64,000 nt of DNA from Umbelopsis ramanniana AG (Eukaryota > Mucoromycota > Umbelopsidomycetes > Umbelopsidales > Umbelopsidaceae): assembly GCF_025399195.1 (NCBI RefSeq), contig NW_026252113.1:186001-250000 (forward strand), given 5' to 3'. Under the pieces are notes generated by a model. That model was not told where the DNA came from, did no database searches, and saw nothing but the letters and a program-made list of their open reading frames with translations. The position numbers and the translations under genes are program-made. This document shows positions 56,738 to 64,000 of this stretch, one piece after another (positions within the stretch are counted from its first letter, which is position 1; each line of letters begins with the position of its first letter).

Positions 56738-58422
56738 CTAATCCTTCATTGGGCTAAAAGGTAAAATGATAAAAAGACAGGAAGTAGTTAGATACGTGTT
56801 ACGGTTGCAAAAGATGGACGCAGCATAGCCTGGACTCCAAAAAAAAAAAAATTGCTGCTGGTAAAAGCAACGTGTGGATCTTACCTGATATCGCCTTCTT
56901 CTTCACGAGGAGCAGGGGATCCAGATCGGCTACGGTCAGAGAACGCTTCCTTAGCAGGACTTCGGCTGCGGCTAGCACTGCGGTCACGACGAGAAGAGCT
57001 TCTCTTTCCATTACGGTCCTCGCTATCACGTTCAGGGGAGGCTGAACGATCACGGGAAGGAGAGCGACGGCGTTCATCGTCACGGTCACGGCGAGACGAG
57101 CGACGAGGAGATCTGGAGCGGGAACGAGATGGGGAGCGACGACGGCTGCGACGAGGAGGAGATCGACTGTCAGAGCGGCTACGTGATCGACGGTTAGAGC
57201 GACGGTCCTTATCAGCCTAGAGTGAGTACACGTGCATAACGTTAACAATGGAAATTTAGAATAAATGGTTTAGATTGAGCGGTAAAAAAGAGATCTAGCC
57301 ATACCTCACGGAGAGTGACTTCGTGTCCGTTCAATTCTTGACCATCCAATCGTTCAAGAGCAGCCTTCATGTCTGAGCGAGAGCGGAACTCAACAACACT
57401 GAATGGGCCATAAAGAAAAAGGTTAGACTATTTTTCACGGGTAAATGCAAGAGGTGTTCATAAAGTCAGGAAAATTTTGTATGCTAACCCTTCACCATCT
57501 CGGTCCTTGAGAATATCAGCAAAAGAGACTTCTCCAGCCTTGCGCATAAAGTCCTTGAGATCCTGGAAACAGAGCAAGCCCACAATTAAAAAAGTAGGGA
57601 AGCCAGAGAGGTAAGAGACCAGTCAGTCATCAAGTCCTTCATCAAATTGCAAAGCGGGGGAAAGAGAAAGGAAAATGGGAAGAAAGACAACAGCCCCACC
57701 AGAAGAGAGAGAGAAACGCAAGTGCAAGTCATTTTTTCCTGTTGCCCAGCCAATTTTCTCGCTCAAAGAAACAAATAATGAAAACACCTCGGAAAAGCCG
57801 TATCCCAGGGAGAGAGAAATCACCCACGTATTCAACTCGGGAGGGGTCATTTTTTTTTCCATTGGGCCATTCCAAGAGGAAGACAAAAGGGATAGAGAAA
57901 GGGAAAGGGAAAGAAGCGTCTAAGCGGCGGCGACGGAGTCAAGGAAGGAGGGAAGAGTTACCTGCCAGCTGGTCCCGGGAGCAATGCCGTTAACAATAAG
58001 GCGGTGTTGAGAGCGACTACAAAAAAAAAGCCGGAAATCAAATGATTAGTGACATGAAGGGCGACATGGCAACCCCGGCATGGGCCCAATTCTTACTCAT
58101 CACGACGACCGCCGCGACCACCTCGTTCCTCACGGCGTCGGTTACCGCGGGCAATTTCAACAATGAGTCTATAAAATAAGCATGAGACGTTGAGCGAGAC
58201 TACATGACACGGGGGTGGGGGAATTTACCTTTCACCAAGGAATTCCTTGCCGTGAAAGTCATAGACGACATCTTCAGCATCTCTGTTGTCTCTGAATTCA
58301 ACGAATCCAAATCCATTCTTCAAGTTGATTTCACGAATGTCGCCATATCCTCTGAAAAGCTTTTCGATGTCGCGATCTCTGCAATCACGGGCGAGACGTC
58401 CAAGATAAACTCTGGTAGACAT
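56738..58422 (-). CDS. SR splicing factor with two RRMs and RS domain
   Basis: 278-residue serine/arginine-rich splicing regulator (SRSF4/5/6-like; compare S. pombe Srp2). Exons in transcript order: 58422-58229, 58168-58097, 58016-57962, 57562-57489, 57398-57305, 57216-56885 and 56753-56738. RRM1 covers about 4-72: RNP2 RVYLGRL and RNP1 NGFGFVEF. A Gly/Arg hinge (RRREERGGRGGRRDE) joins it to a pseudo-RRM2 (LIVNGIAPGTSWQDLKDFMR), whose SWQDLKD heptad is the family hallmark for binding. The RS tail spans about 180-273. The last 16-nt exon adds SPMKD; reading through the final intron stops immediately (56881) after EGDIR. A 399-nt intron (57563-57961) is far longer than the others. Confidence 0.88.
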
Positions 58423-58734
58423 ATTGTTTTTTTTAAAGGTTCAATGGGGAAGAGAAAGAAACAAGTAGCCACACTCAGCTAAACCGTGCAACAACACAAA
58501 ATAATTTTTTCTCGTCTTGGGCTGGGGTTCGGTCTCAACTTGACTTACAAAAAAATTCGCCCAATCACCTTGAGAGAAAATAACCTTGGTGCCTTCGCTG
58601 AGCCAATGAACATGGATGATATAATGATTATACTACAGAAGCTTTTATTGTTTAAAAATGACCTGGGGTATCAGCTTCTTTCTCTATCTATACTACGTCT
58701 ATTTCATGCATGGGGAAAGAGTCCTGCCCTTCTT
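58423..58734. other. SR gene promoter and 3' flank of PPPY gene
   Basis: 312 bp with short AT runs; contains the SR-protein promoter on its left. No gene recognised. Confidence 0.45.
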
Positions 58735-59409
58735 TTATGCTGCAGACATAGCTTCGTATGGCGGTGGTAATAAGTCAGTGGATGGCAATGTGGAAAATCC
58801 GCCAGCTTCCCCGTCTGGCTCAGCTGTGTAAATAGGAAGGTCCCAGTCGATATCAACGTCTGGTACTTGTCGGTGACTAGTCGATTGTATCAACAATGAA
58901 GTGGTCCCTGACCTTGCCCGTAGGCCAGATGATGGAGATTGGCCGTTTGGATGATGGGGAGTGAAGTTGGTTATCTGCTTGATGGAACGATCAAACATTT
59001 GGTTGAGGCCAACCGCCAGTTCCAAAAGGTTGGAGGTAGAAGGCAAAGTGAAGCGTTTGCGTTGATTTTTGCGTTTGCTATCTTGGTCAGATTGCACACT
59101 GTGAGGTCGAAGCACCACCATAATGGAGGACAGAGGATTCATCACACTGTATATTGTACGAATATACTTGACTTGAACTTCAATCGTATTCGTTTGGTCA
59201 TCGACTTCTCGTGAGTTGGAACTGGCTCGTTGTAATAGAATTTTAATTCTACTGTGTTTGCAACAATACGATACAATATCCGTAAGACTGCCTACAAATG
59301 CAAAGGCGCTATTGTTGTTCAAGGATAGTCCAATTTGGGACAGTGCGGGCGGCTGTACCATTTGTGTGGCGGATGTAAGGTATCCCCAATACATTTTAGA
59401 AGATAACAT
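58735..59409 (-). CDS. Hypothetical protein with C-terminal PPPY motif
   Basis: Intronless frame of 224 residues from the first ATG (59409); a second ATG at 59394 (MYWGYLTS) is equally possible. The first third is hydrophobic-mixed (SQIGLSLNNNSAFAFVG), the middle contains a basic stretch (SKRKNQRKRF), and the end is acidic with DIDWDLPIYTAEPD and a final DLLPPPYEAMSAA. PPPY is a ligand for WW domains of Rsp5/Nedd4 ubiquitin ligases, so it may be an adaptor or regulated substrate. No domain recognised; it may lack upstream exons. Confidence 0.55.
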   Translation of the reverse strand: MLSSKMYWGYLTSATQMVQPPALSQIGLSLNNNSAFAFVGSLTDIVSYCCKHSRIKILLQRASSNSREVDDQTNTIEVQVKYIRTIYSVMNPLSSIMVVLRPHSVQSDQDSKRKNQRKRFTLPSTSNLLELAVGLNQMFDRSIKQITNFTPHHPNGQSPSSGLRARSGTTSLLIQSTSHRQVPDVDIDWDLPIYTAEPDGEAGGFSTLPSTDLLPPPYEAMSAA

Positions 59410-60770
59410 GGAAAGAAAGTAACGAGAAGAGAAGGGTATTAATAAAGAGAAATATAGGTGCACTCCGTTAAAGAGAGCGATTGGTTATTCGGGTTTCAGA
59501 TCAATCTGAAAGGCGCAACATTCAACCGGTTATTCCGCTGGGTGAGATGACAGAGCCGCCTCCAAAATTAGCCCTCCTACAATCGTCGTTTCCGAACCAA
59601 ACCTGGAAAAATGATGAGGAGCCTTGTTTGTTCCAAAGGAAAATAGAGCGGCATCGATGTAGGCATGCACTGCTGCTGTTACCACAGACATCCTTCCCCA
59701 TGTCGCCTGCAATATGTCAACGTCTCATCTATCTCGACCTTCAGGCAAGTACATGATGTATCTTAACATAGAAACACCTTCATAACAGATATGTAAGGGG
59801 GCTGCAGCTTTGGGAAAGTCCCTTGTGGCCAAGTAAATGTTTTTTTTGCTCGTGTAATTTCTTCAGTTTCCATTCACTTTGATTTAACATTGGCCAGTCA
59901 GATGAACCGTAAAGTAATCATCTTAAATAAAATAAAATATACTATCTTCTAATACACCTCCCTGTAATTTAAAGTGAAAGCCACATGTTTCTTCCTCTCT
60001 CCTTCATTATCAATAATCTGATTATGAAACCCGGGGATTGTCTAGACATCACCAAATTAAGTGTATCGTTTATGATTTTGGTCACTTTCTATTCCCATGG
60101 CATTTTGTACTATCAGAATGATCTAGAATGGGTTTGAATTAAACACTGTCGTGAAGTCAATCAATGGAGAGTGGAAATGGCCGCTCATTTATAAAATGAT
60201 CAGAACGAGCCCTGTTCATCTCATTGAAGTCGAAGCCTTTTAAATGCTTTGAAAGTTAACATAGGAGCTGCCTTTTAACTCTTTCATTTTTGTCAAGTGA
60301 CAGAGTTTATATCCTTAAGCTTTATGGAAACCTCGCCTGTACTGTATAGTATATAAAGTCTTGTATACTCCCTTGATAGCCACAATAATCGCCTATGTGC
60401 ATTTATCCAGAAATTTAAGAAGGCATGCAAACGAAAATCAACTCCTTATCAGTAAACAAGGTATTTATTTTTGTCTAACTGACTTTTCACCTACTTAGCA
60501 TTTAGATTTTCGAATAATACTTCCAAGCTCTTTCTTTCACTGCACTTTAATTTGTACAAGACAAATTGGTATGTCTTGCAGGCTTAATTGAGCCTCATTA
60601 CTCTATGATTGATTAAAGCTAAGACTGTCCTACTAACAATGTCGCAAAAGAGCCTTCTGCTGAGGATCCAGTAGGTCACAGCTTGGCACTGACGTAGGTT
60701 GAGCCCATTGACATGATGAGAGGAGTTTGAAAAATATGATGTAATAGGTGGTGGAAACTCAGAGGAAAGG
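59410..60770. other. Large intergenic region
   Basis: 1.36 kb, AT-rich. No supported gene. Open frames at 59481-59756 and 60584-60808 look like chance. Confidence 0.45.
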
Positions 60771-60777
60771 TATAAAT
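60771..60777 (+). promoter_or_regulatory. TATA box, CsbD-like gene
   Basis: TATAAAT 52 bp before the ATG at 60823. Confidence 0.6.
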
Positions 60778-60822
60778 GTGAATGGTTTCCCTTCAGACTG
60801 CTAGTCATTTATTACACCCAAA

Positions 60823-61221
60823 ATGGCTTCAATCGATCATTTACACCCCTCAAACGCTATGAACTCTGAAGAAATTCAGGTTCCCCAGGAGAACACCGCT
60901 GAACTGAAAGACCCCAATGATCCTATGTTCAAGACACCTGAAAAGCGACCCGTTATGGAGTCCGACAACTCATCCTTTGGTCCTATTAACCCTGCCTTGG
61001 AGAACATTGACGCTGAACCTAGCAATCTTCCACCCCAACCAAACTACTGGAGAGGTCAGATGAATGAAATCAAAGGTACTGTGCAACAGGTGGTAGGCAA
61101 TATCAAGCAAGATGGAAACTTGACCAGTAAAGGTGAACAAGCCAAGATTGAGGGACAACAGGAGAAGGCAGCTGCTCGAGCTGTAGAGGATGAAAAGGTC
61201 GAGCGAAGAGAGAATAACTAG
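60823..61221 (+). CDS. CsbD-like stress protein
   Basis: 132 residues, intronless, hydrophilic. The C-terminal half is a CsbD-type domain: NYWRGQMNEIKGTVQQVVG followed by NIKQDGNLTSKGEQAKIEGQ. In bacteria CsbD is a sigma-B stress protein of unknown activity; in fungi similar short proteins are common in stress and spore transcriptomes. The N-terminal half is disordered with Pro and acidic residues (PQENTAELKDPNDPMFKTP). Strong promoter by eye (TATAAAT). Function is not established for the family. Confidence 0.82.
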   Translation: MASIDHLHPSNAMNSEEIQVPQENTAELKDPNDPMFKTPEKRPVMESDNSSFGPINPALENIDAEPSNLPPQPNYWRGQMNEIKGTVQQVVGNIKQDGNLTSKGEQAKIEGQQEKAAARAVEDEKVERRENN

Positions 61222-61499
61222 GTCGCTACTATACCCAGGCTATTATGATAGTGAACTTTTTGATGTATATACATAAATTGAATACCTTAAACGCAGCATA
61301 ACAACCATGGTGATGTTGTAGACTGTAGGAGTGAAACTTTGGTTAGGTGTCCGAGGTGAAACCAGCATGGGGAGATCTCCTCAGCTTGGGATTTTCCCCG
61401 AAGTGTTTTTTTTTCATGCAAAAGTAAAACACCTACCTAGTCAAATCACCTTCCAGTTTTCTCTGTGAACTTCTCTACCTTGAACATTTTCTTTTAACT

Positions 61500-61864
61500 A
61501 TGCCTCATCATCCATCCGATCAACACTCCCACTCCAAGAACCCTTTCAAGCAAACACACGTGAGTAAAGCTTTGTGATGAAAGAACGTTTGTCGACGTTC
61601 TGCTCATAGCAGTGTTTGTATTTTTGCACAGGGTTCCATGGCACAAGGTAGCAAAGATACCGAGGAGCCGCAAATCAGCTGGGTAAGTGGTGTTCAATGC
61701 ATGATGGAAGGTAGTTTTCAAACTCATTTATGACGGCTCTCTAGTCCCAAATCGATGCTATGGAAGAAAAAGCTCGCAAAGAGAAAGAACAAGACGAGCC
61801 TATCCTAGCTGCCAATGCTCGAAGAATGTCTGATGCCATTAGGGAACGTCAAAAGTCTCTTTAA
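61500..61864 (+). CDS. Small spliced hydrophilic protein (76 aa)
   Basis: Three exons, 61500-61559, 61632-61682 and 61745-61864, all with phase-0 GT...AG introns and a clean ATG-to-stop frame. The N terminus is His/Ser-rich (HHPSDQHSHSKNPF); the C-terminal half is a charged helix (DAMEEKARKEKEQDEP, ANARRMSDAIRERQKSL). No hydrophobic core, so probably disordered or a coiled partner-binding peptide. No family recognised. It is too split to be seen as a single open frame. Confidence 0.6.
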
Positions 61865-62030
61865 ATGAAAGAAGTGATTGCTTTTTGTAATAGCCATGAT
61901 GTGTGGCGCGACTCAAATAAAAAAAAAAAATTTGTACAAACTTGGTGAGCAAAGCCGTCTGCTGCAACTGAAACGTGTGTACCACCTCTTTTCGTTTCTT
62001 TTCTATCCTCCTTGGTTGTTTTTTTTTCTA

Positions 62031-63675
62031 ATGGTTCAAACCGTTCCTTGCAAGTACAAAACCGGCAAGGTTTTGGGCAATGGTACTTATGCCACCGTGA
62101 AAGGTAAAGCACTCTAGCCCCCGCTCGCGTCTAAGCGTCGAAACTAACCAACCCCCCACCCCCAATGCCAATCTTTCAGAGGCAATGCACGTAAGTGAAC
62201 TGCTCAGTCATCGAGAAATTAGTCCCCATTCTTCACGCTGACTTGTTCTTAAACTGCATTAGATCGAAACTGGCAAATACTATGCTGTGAAAATCATTAA
62301 CAAAAGATTGATGGAAGGTCGTGAGCATATGATTCGTAATGAGATCAATGTGCTGAGGAAAATCTCTCAAAATCATAAGAACATTTTAAGTCTGGTTGAC
62401 TACTTTGAAACTCTTAATAACTGTAAGCTTTGTTGTCCGCTTTATCCATGCTGGTTTACCCACCTTTGCTCACCCTTCTTGAAACCCCCCAACCACATAG
62501 TGTACCTGGTGACTGATCTTGCTCTGGGAGGAGAGTTGTTTGACCGTATCTGTCAAAAGGGTAGCTATTTTGAGCGTGATGCTGCTCATCTTGTCCGAGT
62601 CATCGTCGAAGCGGTTGCATACTTGCATGATAATGGCGTTGTGCATCGTGGTAAGTTGTGATATGCGAGTAAAAGCTGTTCTTGGGATTGCGCAGTTTTG
62701 GGTATACAGATCATGAGTTTCCCATTGTTCTGACTGTCATCGTTCTTTCTTGATTATAGATTTGAAAGTAAGACAGGATCTATTTGACTGAACTTCTTGA
62801 TGCGTTTTCAGTTGTGTCTCATGCATTCTCTGTCCATGTTTTAGCCCGAAAATCTCTTGTTCCGCACACCTGATGAAGACTCCGATCTACTTATTGCGGA
62901 TTTCGGTCTTTCACGCATCATTGATACTGACAAATTTCACGTTCTCACTACCACTTGTGGTACACCTGGTTATATGGTAAGTTGTTGAGGCTTATCGGTG
63001 TGGATGGATTTTCCATACCAGCATAGTGTTATTTTCACCACTCTGGGATATTAAAACCCCCTCCCCCCTTTTTTTTCATAGGCTCCAGAGATCTTCAAGA
63101 AGACTGGCCATGGTAAACCAGTGTAAGCCAGCGATTCATTGATTGTTCAGCTTCAACCCATCACCTCACACTTCTTTTACCTTGCCATCAGAGACATGTG
63201 GGCTATTGGAGTCATCACTTTCTTCCTTCTTTGCGGTTATACACCTTTTGAACACGACTCTAATATCGATGAGATGCACGCTATCATGCATGCCCAGTAC
63301 AGCTTTGATGAGCAATTCTGGCATGGCGTCAGCCCCCAAGCAAAAGACTTCATAACCAAACTTTTAACCATTGAGCCTGATCTCCGACTCACAGCCCACC
63401 AGGCATTAGAACACCCATGGTTGCAAGTTGAAGTTAAGCCTTCTGCTGAGGAGGGTAAGGACTTGTTGCCCAATGTTACCAAGAACTTCAACGCTCGCCG
63501 GACATTCAAAAAGGCCGTCGATATGGTTCGCCTATCGCAATACCTCGGACACAAGCATGCAGCTTCCATGGGCGGTGGTAAGAGCCGACTCGACAGCACG
63601 CATCAGGGTGTGCAAGATTTGGATGTACAGCCTGTACAGGAGGGCTTGGAACAAGTGCTCATGACGACTGACTAG
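62031..63675 (+). CDS. CMK1: Calcium/calmodulin-dependent protein kinase I-like
   Basis: 352-residue Ser/Thr kinase of the CaMK group. Eight exons: 62031-62103, 62180-62190 (11 nt), 62263-62422, 62501-62650, 62760-62767 (8 nt), 62845-62976, 63082-63122 and 63192-63675. Gly-rich loop LGNGTYATVKEA, ATP lysine in YYAVKIINK, catalytic loop HRDLKPEN (assembled from three exons), DFGLSR magnesium loop, and GTPGYMAPEIF. The activation segment holds TTTCGT, with a likely CaMKK-target threonine. The C-terminal NFNARRTFKKAVDMVRLSQ helix is the autoinhibitory/calmodulin-binding segment as in fungal Cmk. Expected in Ca2+ signalling, stress and growth. Confidence 0.92.
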
Positions 63676-63859
63676 AATTTTTGAATCCCCCTTCCTCTCA
63701 CCGCCTCTTTATCAACCAACCAGTTCTATTCCTGTTACTATATTGTTTTCCTCTCCTTCGCCAAATGTCTCTATTTCTCATACTTTACTATACTTGTCTT
63801 TATGAAATGGAGTGTTATTTGATACAATGAAGCCACTGTGGTTTGTTTTTATATGCAAT

Positions 63860-64000
63860 CTACGATGCCGCCGACTCGTCTTTTTGTTGCTCCTGTTTTT
63901 CTTGTTCTCGCCGCCGTCGCTCCGCTGCCTCTAACATGGGGTTAGCTGGCCTTTCGCCGCTCGGTGCTGCGGACGAGCCTACCCGCCGGCCGTGGTGCAT
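63860..64000 (-). CDS. C-terminal fragment of an unknown protein
   Basis: Open frame on the minus strand entering from the right edge and ending at 63860. The 46 visible residues are charged and helical near the end (NPMLEAAERRRREQEKQEQQ, then KDESAAS). Convergent to the CaMK gene, which fits a real 3' end. No family can be named; the ATG at 64000 may be internal. Confidence 0.5.
   Translation of the reverse strand: MHHGRRVGSSAAPSGERPANPMLEAAERRRREQEKQEQQKDESAAS

Noticed and set aside
57623-57923. Open frames within the long SR intron
   Set aside because: Splice consensus at 57961 and 57563 and the RRM2 continuity show this is intron; kept as a possible regulatory element, not a gene.

Overview
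The window is nuclear DNA of a filamentous fungus. Nearly all genes are interrupted by short introns (about 43-80 bp, GT...AG with CTAAC/CTAAT-like branch sites). Purine synthesis is encoded by a fungal-type bifunctional GARS-AIRS gene, and the gene set (DEF1, CYP40, NBP35, GDA1, AzgA-type purine permease, Yippee) fits an early-diverging fungus, most likely Mucoromycota. That placement is inference: there is no rRNA or other direct marker.

Layout. 1-9.4 kb is housekeeping: condensin subunit 2 (3' part), a thioredoxin-fold protein, cyclophilin-40, ADE5,7 and NBP35. 9.8-17.7 kb is a tandem array of four intronless NmrA-like NAD(P)-binding genes, all on the + strand, each with its own TATA box and separated by 1.3-1.4 kb. 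18-28.3 kb holds a NIPA-type Mg transporter, DEF1, an HSL-type alpha/beta hydrolase, a 59-residue secreted eight-cysteine peptide and a TRIP4/Rqt4 homologue. 28.8-38.4 kb holds an unrecognised spliced gene, glycerol kinase, a Yippee protein, Golgi GDPase and a 988-residue helical protein. 38.7-49.3 kb is the most accessory-looking part: an APC-family permease, a secreted PL8 polysaccharide lyase and a secreted GH16 glucanase sharing one divergent promoter, and an intronless 957-residue protein of rifampicin-phosphotransferase/PEP-synthase type. 51.7-64 kb holds an AzgA purine permease, a mucin-like membrane protein, a two-RRM SR protein, a PPPY protein, a CsbD-domain protein, a 76-residue spliced protein, a CaM-kinase and the 3' end of a last gene.

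How they work together. The lyase, glucanase and permeases fit a saprotroph taking up polymer, nitrogen and purine sources. Two structural themes recur. Several compact genes have a TATA box about 40-62 bp before the ATG. Several genes use microexons (8, 11, 13, 14, 16 and 19 nt) or GC-AG introns that simple reading-frame searches miss. Exon coordinates were derived by hand; for the protein genes marked as spliced, exon lengths sum to whole codons. No tRNA, rRNA, CRISPR array or complete transposon was recognised.
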